A stretch of 64,000 nucleotides of DNA from Pseudomonas mandelii (GTDB taxonomy: Bacteria; Pseudomonadota; Gammaproteobacteria; Pseudomonadales; Pseudomonadaceae). This document shows positions 34,040 to 42,485 of the stretch, piece by piece. The stretch lies in assembly GCF_006438925.1 (NCBI RefSeq), contig NZ_RCZA01000009.1, forward strand, positions 248,300 to 312,299, in the 5' to 3' direction. The notes beneath the pieces are model-generated. The model ran no database searches, was not told the origin of the DNA, and was given only the letters and a program-made list of their open reading frames with translations. The position numbers and the translations under genes are program-made. Positions within the stretch are counted from its first letter, which is position 1. Each line of letters starts with the position of its first letter.

Positions 34040-34972
34040 ATGGATCTGCTCAATAACTTGCGGGTGTTCGTCCGCGTGGTGGACTGCGCAAGTTTTACCG
34101 CCGCCGCCGATGCGCTGGACCTGTCGACCGCGCAAGTGTCGCGACTGGTGGCCGATCTGGAGCAGCACGTGCAAGCACGCTTGCTGCAACGCACCACGCG
34201 GCGACTGAGCCTGACCGAGGCCGGTGAACGCTTTTTGGTGCGCAGTCGGCAAATACTCGAAGAAATGGAGGTGGCAACGGCAGAGGCCCGCGGCGCCCAT
34301 CTCAAACCGAGTGGACGGCTGCGGGTTCACAGCATGAACGCCCTGGGCGTGCTGATCACGCCATTGATCGCCCGTTACAGCGAGCTTTACCCCGATGTGG
34401 TGTTCGAACTGACGCTGTCGCAGCGCAATCCCGATCCGCTGGAGGAAGGGCACGATGTGGTGATTTCAATTGCCCATGAACTGGCCGATTCGCAATTGGT
34501 CGCCCAGTCCATCGGGCAGATTTACAGCGTGCCCTGCGCCTCCCCGGAGTACCTGCAACGGCATGGCGTGCCGCACACACCGACGGCACTGAACGATCAT
34601 CAGTGCCTGCGTATGCTCGACCCGTTGTACAGCGATGAATGGGTGTTCCGGGACGAAGAGGGCGAGCACGCCGTCAGCCCGGCCAGGACCTTTCAATGCA
34701 ACGTCGCCGAGTCGATGGTCAAGGCGTCGGAATCCGGCATGGGGATCAGCCTGATTCCGTTCTATACCGCGACGCGCCCCTTGAGCGATGGCACCTTGTT
34801 GCGCTTGCTGCCGGCCTGGCGCCCTCGTGAGCGCAACGTGTATGCGGTGTACCCGTCGCGGCGTTTTCTCGATGCCAAGGTCCGGACCTGGGTGGACTTT
34901 CTCAAGGACGAATTACCCAAGCTATTCGCTGAACACGAGACGGTGATGAACGATCCACGGCATTGGGCCTGA
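34040..34972 (+). CDS. LysR-family transcriptional regulator
   Basis: A 310-residue regulator with an N-terminal winged helix-turn-helix (FTAAADALDLSTAQVSRLVADLE, about residues 18-40) and a LysR substrate-binding domain of the CrgA/AaeR type (VVFELTLSQRNPDPLEEGHDVVI). It is divergent from the DUF2790 gene with a 121-base gap, and sits at the right side of the ben transport block. Its target and inducer are unknown; it is not BenR, which is an AraC protein. Confidence 0.9.
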   Translation: MDLLNNLRVFVRVVDCASFTAAADALDLSTAQVSRLVADLEQHVQARLLQRTTRRLSLTEAGERFLVRSRQILEEMEVATAEARGAHLKPSGRLRVHSMNALGVLITPLIARYSELYPDVVFELTLSQRNPDPLEEGHDVVISIAHELADSQLVAQSIGQIYSVPCASPEYLQRHGVPHTPTALNDHQCLRMLDPLYSDEWVFRDEEGEHAVSPARTFQCNVAESMVKASESGMGISLIPFYTATRPLSDGTLLRLLPAWRPRERNVYAVYPSRRFLDAKVRTWVDFLKDELPKLFAEHETVMNDPRHWA

Positions 34973-34990
34973 AGTCGAAGGGCGTGCGAA

Positions 34991-35011
34991 GGGCGGTGTA
35001 GACTGAGGGCC
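34991..35011 (+). promoter_or_regulatory. Shared promoter-like motif, copy B
   Basis: The sequence GGGCGGTGTAGACTGA followed by GGGCC matches the copy at 28882 at 20 of 21 positions. It is 58 bases before the start at 35049, nearly the same spacing as copy A. Confidence 0.4.
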
Positions 35012-35048
35012 TGTTCTCTTTCGGCAAGACAAGGGAGTGTGCCCAGCC

Positions 35049-35738
35049 ATGATCGGCGCCGAGTTGCTGTCACCTGAAACCCTCACGGCGGGGTGGTTGA
35101 TCTATGTGCCGGTGCTGATCTGGGCCGTTGCGCGAGCACCGTGGGTCGAACTGTTCACCGACAGCCGTCGTCAGCATTTACTGTTTGGCACGGTGTTCGC
35201 GCTGTTCATGTTGTGGCTGGTGCGACGAGATTTCGATACTGGCGTGTCTTATCACTTCATCGGCATGACGGCGGTGACCTTGCTGCTCGATTGGCCGCTG
35301 GCGATTATCGGCGGATTGGTGGCGCAAGCGGGATTGGTGCTGCTCGGGCGGCAGGATCTGGCGGCGATGGGGGTCAACGGCGCGCTGCTGATTCTGCTGC
35401 CGGTGCTGGTCACCGAATGCTGCGCCATCCTGGTGGAGCGAAAGCAGCCGCGTAATCCCTTTGTGTATATCTTCGTTTCCGGTTTCTTTGCTGCGGCGCT
35501 GTCGGCATTGCTGTGCCTGGTGTTGGCACTGTGGCTGCTGTGGTTCAACGAACGTTTTGCCATGCCCTATTGGCTGGAAGATTTTGTCGGTTATTTGTGG
35601 CTGCTGATTTTTCCGGAAGCGTTCATCAACGGCATGGTGGTCAGTGCGCTGGTGGTGTTTTGCCCCGAGTGGCTGGAGACGTTCAATCGCACGCGCTACC
35701 TTTCAGCGCCCTGGAAAGACGACGATCCCAAATCTTGA
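35049..35738 (+). CDS. CbiM-like (energy-coupling factor type) integral membrane protein
   Basis: A 229-residue protein with six or seven hydrophobic segments. The FPEAFINGMVVSALVVF segment near residue 190 and the overall layout resemble CbiM/ECF S-component-like permeases, as this Pseudomonas family is commonly annotated. No ATPase or transmembrane partner is adjacent, so the transported substrate is unknown. ATG 35049 has an AAGGGAG site 11 bases upstream; GTG 35037 is an alternative. Confidence 0.65.
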   Translation: MIGAELLSPETLTAGWLIYVPVLIWAVARAPWVELFTDSRRQHLLFGTVFALFMLWLVRRDFDTGVSYHFIGMTAVTLLLDWPLAIIGGLVAQAGLVLLGRQDLAAMGVNGALLILLPVLVTECCAILVERKQPRNPFVYIFVSGFFAAALSALLCLVLALWLLWFNERFAMPYWLEDFVGYLWLLIFPEAFINGMVVSALVVFCPEWLETFNRTRYLSAPWKDDDPKS

Positions 35739-35801
35739 TCCACATCAAAGGCAAAAATCACTCACGAATCCATGCTTTGGAAAACCTTCAGGAGCATCGA
35801 A

Positions 35802-36017
35802 ATGAGTGTCTACGAATGGGCAAGGCAGGAGTTGCGTCAAAGTCTGGATGTGGCGCAGGAAGTGGGTTTTGATCCGGGGTTGAGCCTGCGTGCCTTGCTC
35901 AGTGCAGTGGTGCAACAGAGCAAGGCAGTGCGCAGCGCCGAAGACCTGGCCGATGAGTTGCGTTTTCTTGCGGAAAACCTCGATGACAGCCAGGACTACG
36001 GTTTTATGCGGCCTTGA
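35802..36017 (+). CDS. Conserved hypothetical protein, 71 residues
   Basis: A small acidic, helical, soluble protein (MSVYEWARQELRQSLDVAQE...). It has an AGGAG site before ATG 35802 and is conserved next to yacG in Pseudomonas. No motif is recognised. It is convergent with yacG with a 3-base gap. Confidence 0.7.
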   Translation: MSVYEWARQELRQSLDVAQEVGFDPGLSLRALLSAVVQQSKAVRSAEDLADELRFLAENLDDSQDYGFMRP

Positions 36018-36020
36018 AGA

Positions 36021-36221
36021 TCAGTGACGCGGCTCGAAGTCTTCGCTGAACAGGTCGTCTTCGGCATCCGGACTGACCGGAATCTTGTGTTCTTCCGACG
36101 CCCAGGCGCCCAGGTCAATCAGCTTGCAACGGTCCGAACAGAATGGCCGGAATTTGTTTTCTGGGCTCCATTCAACAGGGGCGCCGCAGGTTGGGCAATC
36201 GACGGTTGGGGTTTGGCTCAT
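36021..36221 (-). CDS. yacG: DNA gyrase inhibitor YacG
   Basis: A 66-residue zinc-ribbon protein, CPTC...FCSDRC, the YacG fold that binds GyrB and inhibits DNA gyrase. The acidic tail (DAEDDLFSEDFEP) is typical. It overlaps coaE by 4 bases in the pilB-pilC-pilD-coaE-yacG operon. Confidence 0.95.
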   Translation of the reverse strand: MSQTPTVDCPTCGAPVEWSPENKFRPFCSDRCKLIDLGAWASEEHKIPVSPDAEDDLFSEDFEPRH

Positions 36222-36841
36222 GACTGGCCTCCACGCAAAGTAAGGTAAAAGTGATGCAGGCGTTCGACCTCGCTGTGCAGCCAGGCGAGGTCGCGGTCGT
36301 TGACCACCACATCGTCGGCATGGCTCACGCGGTCCTGTCGGCTGGACTGGGCCTTGAGGATCGCCTGGACCTGTTGCTCGCTGGTCTGGTCACGCTGCAG
36401 GGTGCGCTCGATCTGTAGTTGTTCCGGGGCATCGATCACCAGAACCCGTTGGGTCATGGCGTACTGCCCGGACTCGATCAGCAGCGGTGAAACCAGAATC
36501 GCGTAAGGCGATTGTGCCTTGGCCAGATGATCGGCGATCTCCTTGGCGATCAGCGGATGCAACAACGCTTCGAGCCAGCGGCGTTCGTCTGGCACTTCGA
36601 AGATCAGTTTGCGCAACGCCGCGCGATCCAGCTGCCCGTCGGCTTGCAATACGCCGGGACCGAAGTGTTCGGCGATCTTTGCCAGCGCCGGGCGCCCCGG
36701 CTCAACCACCCAACGCGCCGCGTGATCGGCGTCCACAACGTGTACGCCCAGGTCGATGAAGTGCTGGGCAGCCGCGCTTTTGCCGCTGCCGATGCCGCCG
36801 GTCAGGCCGAGAATCCAGGGTTTTTCCACAGGGGTATTCAT
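36218..36841 (-). CDS. coaE: Dephospho-CoA kinase
   Basis: CoaE carries out the last step of coenzyme A synthesis. The 207-residue product has the P-loop GLTGGIGSGKS (about residues 11-21) and the DADHAARWVVEPG substrate motif near 36. ATG 36841 overlaps the pilD end by 4 bases. It lies in the pil operon as in other pseudomonads. Confidence 0.97.
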   Translation of the reverse strand: MNTPVEKPWILGLTGGIGSGKSAAAQHFIDLGVHVVDADHAARWVVEPGRPALAKIAEHFGPGVLQADGQLDRAALRKLIFEVPDERRWLEALLHPLIAKEIADHLAKAQSPYAILVSPLLIESGQYAMTQRVLVIDAPEQLQIERTLQRDQTSEQQVQAILKAQSSRQDRVSHADDVVVNDRDLAWLHSEVERLHHFYLTLRGGQS

Positions 36842-37710
36842 TTCAAACCGACAAACTGCCAATAGAAGTCGGTTATTTGACCACCCCAGAGCAAGGCAAT
36901 CCAGCCGGCAATTGCCAGAAAGGGTCCGAAGGGGATCGGCGTGGAGGTTTTCGCGTTGCGCAAACGCAGCAAAATCACGCCGACAACGGCGCCCACCATC
37001 GACGATAACAAGAGGGTCAGTGGCAAGATCTGCCAGCCCCCCCAGGCGCCGAACATCGCTAACAACTTGAAATCACCGTGGCCCATGCCGTCCTTGCCGG
37101 TAATCAGCTTGAATAGCCAGAACACTGACCACAGCGCCATATAGCCGGCCACCGCGCCCCACAACGCTTCATGCAAGGACACGAAAAGTCCGAAGCTGTT
37201 GATGATCAGGCCCAGCCATATCAGCGGCAGCACCAGCACATCCGGCAGCAGTTGGTGCTCGGCGTCGATCAGGCTCATCGTCAGCAACCCCCAGCTCAGG
37301 AGCAGCGCCATGCAGGCCTGCCAGCCGAAACCGAAATGCCAGGCGATGAATGCCGAGAGCAGACCGCAGGCCAGTTCGGTCAGCGGGTAGCGTTTGCTGA
37401 TGGCTGCCGTGCAGTTCGAGCATCGACCCCGTAAGAACAGATAGCTGAGCACCGGAATATTTTCCCAGGCGCGGATTCGATGGCAGCAATGTGGGCACTG
37501 GGAATGGGGCAGCATCAGGTTGAAGGTCGGCAGCGGTGTTTCGCCTGGCAAGCCCAACACTTCACGAGCCTCCTCACGCCATTCGTGGTCCAGCATTTTT
37601 GGCAGGCGCCAGACCACCACGTTGAGAAAGCTGCCAATCAACAGACCGACCAACATGGCTGCGATCACGAAGGCTAAAGGATAGAGGTTCAGAATGTCGT
37701 TCAAGGGCAT
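36838..37710 (-). CDS. pilD: Prepilin peptidase / N-methyltransferase PilD
   Basis: PilD cleaves the leader of all prepilins in this window and methylates their N-terminus; it also serves type II secretion. The 290-residue inner membrane protein has a cytoplasmic four-cysteine domain (CPHCCHR...CSNC, about residues 72-100). The aspartate protease sites are LIDAEHQLLPD (about 150) and GMGHGDFKL (about 212). The start at 37710 is 2 bases after pilC. Confidence 0.97.
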   Translation of the reverse strand: MPLNDILNLYPLAFVIAAMLVGLLIGSFLNVVVWRLPKMLDHEWREEAREVLGLPGETPLPTFNLMLPHSQCPHCCHRIRAWENIPVLSYLFLRGRCSNCTAAISKRYPLTELACGLLSAFIAWHFGFGWQACMALLLSWGLLTMSLIDAEHQLLPDVLVLPLIWLGLIINSFGLFVSLHEALWGAVAGYMALWSVFWLFKLITGKDGMGHGDFKLLAMFGAWGGWQILPLTLLLSSMVGAVVGVILLRLRNAKTSTPIPFGPFLAIAGWIALLWGGQITDFYWQFVGLK

Positions 37711-37711
37711 G

Positions 37712-38929
37712 TCAGATCGCTGAGCCGAGTTGGAAGATGGGCAGGTACATCGCAACCACAAGGCCACCGACGATAACACCCAGCACCACCATGATGAACG
37801 GCTCCATCAGGCTGGTGAGGTTATCGACCATGTTGTCCACTTCGTCCTCATAGAAGCTCGCGACCTTGTCGAGCATATCGTCCAGCGCGCCAGACTCTTC
37901 GCCAATCGCGGTCATCTGGATCGCCATATTCGGAAAGATACCGGAGGTGCGCATGGAAAAATTCAGCTGCATACCGGTCGCCACGTCCTGCTTGATGCGC
38001 AGCACCGCGCGTTTGAACACGATGTTGCCGGTAGCGCCGGCCACCGAATCCAGGGCTTCCACCAGTGGCACACCCGCCGCAAAGGTAGTCGACAGCGTGC
38101 GGGCGTAACGGGCCACGGCGGACTTGTACATCAATGTGCCAATCAGCGGCAGTTTCAGCAGCCAGGTGTCCATTCGGTCCCGAAAGCCTTGCGACGTTTT
38201 AAACGCGTGGCGCACGCCGAAGATGGCCGCGATCAGCACGCCGAGCATCGCCCACCACCAGTCCTGCATGAATTCCGACAGGCCGATGACCATCACCGTG
38301 AAGGCTGGCAATTCGGCGCCAAACCCTTTGAATACCGATTCGAACTGCGGCACCACTTTGACCAGCAGAATCCCGGTCACAATGATCGCGACGAACACCA
38401 CCGCCAGCGGGTAAGTCATGGCTTTCTTGATCTTGGCCTTCAGGCTTTCGCTCTTTTCCTTATAGGTCGCCACTCTCTCCAGCAGGGTATCGAGGGCACC
38501 GGCCTGCTCGCCGGCATCGACCAGGTTGCAGTAGAGCTCATCGAAATACTGAGGCTTTTTGCGCAGGGAGGCGGCGAAGCTATTACCCGCTGCGACTTCC
38601 TGTTTCACCTCGTCAATCAGTGTGCGCATGGCCGGGTTATCAAAGCCTTCACCGATGATGTCGAAGGACTGCAACAGCGGTACGCCGGCCTTCATCATGG
38701 TCGCCATCTGCCGGGTGAACAGGGCAATGTCCTGGGCCTTGATGCGCTTGCCCAGGTTGAAAATCGAGGCGGACTTCTTGCGTACCTTGCCGGGGTTGAT
38801 GCCCTGTTTGCGCAACTGGGCCTTGATCAACGCCGGATTCTGACCGCTCAACTCGCCCGTCATCCTGGTGCCTTTGCGGTCTGTGCCTTCCCAGGCGTAG
38901 ACGCTGATTTTTGCTGCTTTGACCGCCAT
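37712..38929 (-). CDS. pilC: Type IV pilus inner membrane platform protein PilC
   Basis: A 405-residue GspF-family platform protein with two repeated halves and three transmembrane helices. Typical motifs are LFTRQMATMMKAGVPLLQS near residue 70 and YARTLSTTFAAGVPLVEAL near 275. It sits at the base of the pilus motor between PilB and the fibre. It is packed 2 bases from pilB and 1 base from pilD. Confidence 0.97.
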   Translation of the reverse strand: MAVKAAKISVYAWEGTDRKGTRMTGELSGQNPALIKAQLRKQGINPGKVRKKSASIFNLGKRIKAQDIALFTRQMATMMKAGVPLLQSFDIIGEGFDNPAMRTLIDEVKQEVAAGNSFAASLRKKPQYFDELYCNLVDAGEQAGALDTLLERVATYKEKSESLKAKIKKAMTYPLAVVFVAIIVTGILLVKVVPQFESVFKGFGAELPAFTVMVIGLSEFMQDWWWAMLGVLIAAIFGVRHAFKTSQGFRDRMDTWLLKLPLIGTLMYKSAVARYARTLSTTFAAGVPLVEALDSVAGATGNIVFKRAVLRIKQDVATGMQLNFSMRTSGIFPNMAIQMTAIGEESGALDDMLDKVASFYEDEVDNMVDNLTSLMEPFIMVVLGVIVGGLVVAMYLPIFQLGSAI

Positions 38930-38931
38930 AT

Positions 38932-40632
38932 TCAGTCCTTGGTGACCCGGTTGATTTCTTCAAGGCTGGTGATGCCTTGCATGGCCTTGAGCAGGCCTGA
39001 CGTGCGCAGGTCGTTGAAGCCGTCTTTACGCATCTGACTGTCGATTTCCAGTGAATTGCCTTCGGCCATGATCAGCCGTTGCAGGTTCTGTGTGTTCTTC
39101 ACCACTTCATAAATCCCGACTCGCCCTTTGTAACCGCCGTTGCACTGATCGCAACCGACAGGCTCATAGATCGTGAATGAGCCGATGCGTTCCTCGGGGA
39201 AACCTTCCTTGAGCAGTGCATCCCGGGGAATCTCGATGGGTTTCTTGCAATGGCTGCACAGCTTGCGCGCCAGGCGCTGGGCAATGATCAGGCTGATCGA
39301 GGTGGCAATGTTGAAACCCGGAATGCCCATGTTGTGCAGGCGCGTCAGGGTTTCGGCGGCGCTGTTGGTGTGCAGGGTCGACAGCACCAGGTGACCGGTC
39401 TGGGCGGCCTTGATGGCGATTTCGGCGGTTTCGAGGTCGCGGATCTCGCCGACCATGATCACGTCCGGGTCCTGTCGCAGAAATGAGCGCAGCGCCTGGG
39501 CGAAGTCCATTCCCTGTTTGGGATTGACGTTGACCTGGTTGATACCTTCCATGTTGATCTCCACCGGGTCTTCAGCGGTGGAGATGTTGATGTCTACGGT
39601 GTTCAGTATGTTCAGCCCGGTGTAGAGCGACACGGTCTTGCCCGAGCCGGTGGGCCCGGTCACCAGAATCATCCCCTGTGGCTGCTTGAGGGCGGCCATG
39701 TACAGTTCTTTCTGGTCGGGCTCATAGCCGAGGGCGTCGATGCCCATTTGAGCGCTGGACGGGTCGAGGATCCGGATCACCACTTTCTCGCCCCATAGGG
39801 TCGGCAGGGTATTGACCCGGAAGTCGATGGACTTGCTCTTGGACAGGCGCATCTTGATCCGCCCGTCCTGGGGCCGGCGCCGTTCGGAGATGTCGAGGCT
39901 GGCCATGACTTTCAGGCGCGAGGCGATGCGGTTGGCCAGTTGAATCGGCGGCTTGGCGACTTCACGCAGCATGCCGTCGGTGCGCATCCGCACTCGGTAG
40001 GTTTTTTCGTAGGGTTCGAAATGCAGGTCGGAAGAGCCGCTTTTGATCGCGTCCAGCAACATCTTGTGCACGAAGCGCACCACAGGCGCGTCATCGGCAT
40101 CCTGTCCGGCGATAGTGTCGTGTTTGTTGTCATCGATCGACTCGATGTCCACACCATCGAGGTCAACGTCGGCCATGTCTTCCAGGCCGGTGCCTTGGGT
40201 ATCGAAGAATTTTTCGATGGCGTCGCTGAGCTTGTCGTCCTCCACCAGGATGGCTTCGGTATTCAGCCCGGTGCTGAACTGGATGTCATTGATGGCTTGC
40301 TGATTGCTCGGGTCGGAAACGCCCACGAACAACTTGTTGCCGCGCCGCCAGAGGGGCAGGGCGTGGTACTGGCGAATCAGCTTCTCGCTGACCAGACCCT
40401 TGGGTTGGGTTTCCTTGTCCAGACAGCTGAGGTCGAGCAAGGCCATGCCGAAATGTTCCGAAGCGATCTCGGCGACCTGGCGACTCTTCACCAGTTTGTT
40501 CTGCACCAGATAACTGACCAGGGAGATTTGGTTGCGTTGGGCTTGCTGATACGCCTGTTGCGCGCTTTTGTCAGTGAGCAGTTCGGCCAGGACCAATTGC
40601 TTGGCCAGACCGCTAAGGGCGATGTCATTCAT
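38932..40632 (-). CDS. pilB: Type IV pilus assembly ATPase PilB
   Basis: A 566-residue extension motor of the GspE family. The N-terminal MshEN/GSPII_E domain may bind c-di-GMP. The Walker A motif GPTGSGKT lies near residue 325, with the His/Asp boxes and Walker B VIMVGEIRDLETAEIA after it. A tetracysteine zinc site (CSHC...CDQC) is near 460-500. It is divergent from pilA, with the promoter region between. Confidence 0.97.
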   Translation of the reverse strand: MNDIALSGLAKQLVLAELLTDKSAQQAYQQAQRNQISLVSYLVQNKLVKSRQVAEIASEHFGMALLDLSCLDKETQPKGLVSEKLIRQYHALPLWRRGNKLFVGVSDPSNQQAINDIQFSTGLNTEAILVEDDKLSDAIEKFFDTQGTGLEDMADVDLDGVDIESIDDNKHDTIAGQDADDAPVVRFVHKMLLDAIKSGSSDLHFEPYEKTYRVRMRTDGMLREVAKPPIQLANRIASRLKVMASLDISERRRPQDGRIKMRLSKSKSIDFRVNTLPTLWGEKVVIRILDPSSAQMGIDALGYEPDQKELYMAALKQPQGMILVTGPTGSGKTVSLYTGLNILNTVDINISTAEDPVEINMEGINQVNVNPKQGMDFAQALRSFLRQDPDVIMVGEIRDLETAEIAIKAAQTGHLVLSTLHTNSAAETLTRLHNMGIPGFNIATSISLIIAQRLARKLCSHCKKPIEIPRDALLKEGFPEERIGSFTIYEPVGCDQCNGGYKGRVGIYEVVKNTQNLQRLIMAEGNSLEIDSQMRKDGFNDLRTSGLLKAMQGITSLEEINRVTKD

Positions 40633-40705
40633 TGGGATACCGGACGCAGACAGTTCATGACTTATAGCCTAGTCAAGGGAAGGAACCAAACCAGCGGTGT
40701 TGAGG

Positions 40706-40720
40706 TGACAAAAAGTGTCA
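40706..40720 (+). promoter_or_regulatory. Probable PilR enhancer site upstream of pilA
   Basis: An inverted repeat, TGACA-AAAAG-TGTCA. The TGTC core fits the described PilR binding element, and the centre lies about 107 bases upstream of the predicted pilA start of transcription, within the usual enhancer range. Confidence 0.6.
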
Positions 40721-40793
40721 GATAGTGCGGATTCTGGGGGTAGGAAAAGGTTTTTTGTCGATTGCACGCCCCGCCAACACGGGGCGAAGGGTT

Positions 40794-40808
40794 TGGCATG
40801 GGCTGTGC
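40794..40808 (+). promoter_or_regulatory. Sigma-54 promoter of pilA
   Basis: TGGCAT-GGGCT-GTGC gives the invariant GG-N10-GC spacing of -24/-12 promoters. The expected transcript start is near 40820, leaving a leader of about 38 bases before pilA. Confidence 0.8.
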
Positions 40809-40857
40809 TGCGGCTAGTTCAGATCATGAGATTTCGACTCATGCATGGAGCTTGTCT

Positions 40858-41289
40858 ATGAATACTCAGAAAGGTTTTACGCTTATCGAGCTGCTGATCG
40901 TGGTGGCGATCATCGGGATTCTGGCGACGTTTGCGTTGCCGCAATATTCCAAGTACCAGGCCCGAGCCAAAGTTACGGCCGGCCTGGCTGAGATCAGCGC
41001 GTTGAAAGTGCCTTTCGAAGACACCATCAACCAAGGCACCGACCCTACATTGCTATTGGTTGCAGGTAACGCGACGGCGACGACTTCCAATTGCACGCTG
41101 GCTGCTTCAGGGACAGCGTCAACAGGTGCAGGCACGATCACTTGTACGCTGGTTAATGCGCCAGGACCGGTGTTGGGCAAAACCATCACACTGACTCGCT
41201 CATCAGGGAACACGGCGGGCACCTGGACATGTGCCAGCACTGTTAACGCTGACTTTGCACCAAAAGGCTGTCCCGGCAGCGGCGCGTAA
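40858..41289 (+). CDS. pilA: Major type IV pilin PilA
   Basis: A 143-residue prepilin with leader MNTQKG followed by FTLIELLIVVAIIGILATFALPQY, the class IVa signature with Phe1 and Glu5. The C-terminal region is rich in Thr/Ser/Ala and has four cysteines; the last pair (WTCAS...KGCPG) would close the D-loop. It is divergent from pilBCD, behind a sigma-54 promoter and a PilR-type site. Confidence 0.95.
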   Translation: MNTQKGFTLIELLIVVAIIGILATFALPQYSKYQARAKVTAGLAEISALKVPFEDTINQGTDPTLLLVAGNATATTSNCTLAASGTASTGAGTITCTLVNAPGPVLGKTITLTRSSGNTAGTWTCASTVNADFAPKGCPGSGA

Positions 41290-41305
41290 TTTGGCTGCTT
41301 GATCT

Positions 41306-41338
41306 GATGCCTCGTCTGTTTGACGGGGCATTTTTTTG
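41306..41338 (+). terminator. pilA terminator
   Basis: The hairpin ATGCCTCGTC-TGTTT-GACGGGGCAT is followed by seven T residues, 17 bases after the pilA stop. Confidence 0.85.
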
Positions 41339-41431
41339 TTCGCAGTTTGGGAAAAATCGAGTAATTGAGAAAACTTCCAACAATTCATGGCCTTAGGCCT
41401 GCGGTAAAACCCGCAACTTGCATGTCGATAA

Positions 41432-41464
41432 TTTGGAAGTCATGCATTTTGCATGATTCCGAAA
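41432..41464. repeat. Inverted repeat upstream of the BON gene
   Basis: TTTGGAAGTCATGCA and TGCATGATTCCGAAA are inverted copies with one base offset around TTT. The repeat lies about 98 bases upstream of the predicted sigma-54 start, a position fitting an enhancer-binding protein. Otherwise 41290-41599 shows only the pilA terminator and the promoter below. Confidence 0.6.
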
Positions 41465-41519
41465 ATCAGGTGTTTTTGTAAGCTATTGATTTATATGTAT
41501 TTATTGGCTGTCTCAAAGT

Positions 41520-41535
41520 TGGCACAACGTTCGCA
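41520..41535 (+). promoter_or_regulatory. Sigma-54-like promoter of the BON-domain gene
   Basis: TGGCACAACGTTCGCA has the TGGCAC -24 box and exact GG-N10-GC spacing; the -12 box reads TCGC instead of TTGC. It lies about 65 bases upstream of the start codon at 41600. Confidence 0.6.
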
Positions 41536-41599
41536 ATATCTCCAGTAACCCTGCTGACAAGACACGCAGCAGACTTTATGAAAAACAGGAGTTACTCGT

Positions 41600-41953
41600 A
41601 TGAAGAAGTTCGCTATCGCTGCCGCTACTGCTACCGCGCTGACCCTGACCCTGGCCAACGCTGCATTTGCACAGACCACCACCACCCAAGCCCCGATGAC
41701 TCTGGCGGCGGGTGAAATGACTAAGGCTAAAGAATCCACTTCCGATACCTGGATCACTACCAAAGTCAAAGCAGATCTAGTGACTGAAAAAGGCATTCCA
41801 GGCACCGACATCAAAGTCGAAACCAACAAAGGCGTAGTGTCCCTGTCGTCCACCGTTGCAGTGACTGACGCTCAGAAAACCACCGCCGTGGCGATCGCCA
41901 AGAAAATCAAAGGCGTCAAAGCGGTTTCCGCTGACGGCCTGAAAGCCGAGTAA
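41600..41953 (+). CDS. Periplasmic BON-domain protein (OsmY-like)
   Basis: A 117-residue protein with a signal peptide ending ANAAFA (about residue 24), then one BON domain (about 47-115: TWITTKVKADLVTEKGI...VVSLSSTVAV). BON domains bind phospholipid membranes; OsmY-type proteins act as periplasmic stress chaperones. An AGGAG site lies before the ATG. It is possibly sigma-54 controlled. Confidence 0.85.
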   Translation: MKKFAIAAATATALTLTLANAAFAQTTTTQAPMTLAAGEMTKAKESTSDTWITTKVKADLVTEKGIPGTDIKVETNKGVVSLSSTVAVTDAQKTTAVAIAKKIKGVKAVSADGLKAE

Positions 41954-42058
41954 GGCAAGACTTCTCGCCTGGACTGGGAGAAGGCGCGACAGACGGGCCG
42001 AGCAATACGTCTGCCGCTTCTGGAGAGTTCATGCGAAGGCCATAAGGATGTGGCCATT

Positions 42059-42097
42059 ACAGGCCCCGGGCATTCGTGTCAGGGGCCTGTTCTATTT
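42059..42097 (+). terminator. Probable terminator after the BON gene
   Basis: The inverted arms ACAGGCCCC and GGGGCCTGT flank a 13-base loop and are followed by TCTATTT, about 105 bases after the stop. Confidence 0.55.
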
Positions 42098-42106
42098 GGC
42101 AAACGC

Positions 42107-42183
42107 AAAAGATCGCAGCCTCCGGCAGCTCCTACAGGGTGTTCACATTCCACTGTAGGAGCTGCCGGAGGCTGCGATCTTTT
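42107..42183. repeat. Palindromic repeat, GTAGGAGCTGCCG family, copy 1
   Basis: AAAAGATCGCAGCCTCCGGC...CTCCTAC and its inverted copy flank a 19-base middle. The family differs from the GTGGGAGCGAGC family; further copies are at 47639 and 49735, where the arms occur in the opposite order. Confidence 0.9.
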
Positions 42184-42188
42184 GATTT

Positions 42189-42485
42189 TCAGTTGCCGCG
42201 CTTGCTGGTGATCTGCTTCAAACGATTACCTTCAAAACGCAGGTACTGATACATCCCGCCGTTGGGTCCATAGGTCCATTCCTCGACTTGAAACTCTTCC
42301 CGGCGGTTAGCGCTGCGCTTGTAGCCCAACAGATCACGGCTGACCGGTTCACCGCATTTCTGCAGCACTTCGCTGGACCTGTCCCCGACACTGACCAATT
42401 GACTGCCGCAGCGCAGGGTATCGGCTGCCGAGGCCTGACAGGCGGCCATCGCCAGAGCCAGGCTCATCAGCCATTTCGCGCGCAT
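42189..42485 (-). CDS. DUF2845 domain-containing protein
   Basis: A 98-residue protein with a signal peptide (LMSLALAMAACQASAA) and a mature DUF2845 domain (LRCGSQLVSVGDRSSEVLQKCGEP...YLRFEGNRLKQI) with two conserved cysteines. Function unknown. ATG 42485 overlaps the stop of the DUF748 gene (TGATG), so it is co-translated; a GTG at 42488 is possible. Confidence 0.85.
   Translation of the reverse strand: MRAKWLMSLALAMAACQASAADTLRCGSQLVSVGDRSSEVLQKCGEPVSRDLLGYKRSANRREEFQVEEWTYGPNGGMYQYLRFEGNRLKQITSKRGN

Noticed and set aside
34040..34972. LysR gene as the regulator of benK-benE-porin
   Set aside because: The operator ahead of benK matches the AraC-type XylS/BenR site, and the LysR gene lies beyond the operon, divergent from a DUF2790 gene; a link is possible but unsupported.
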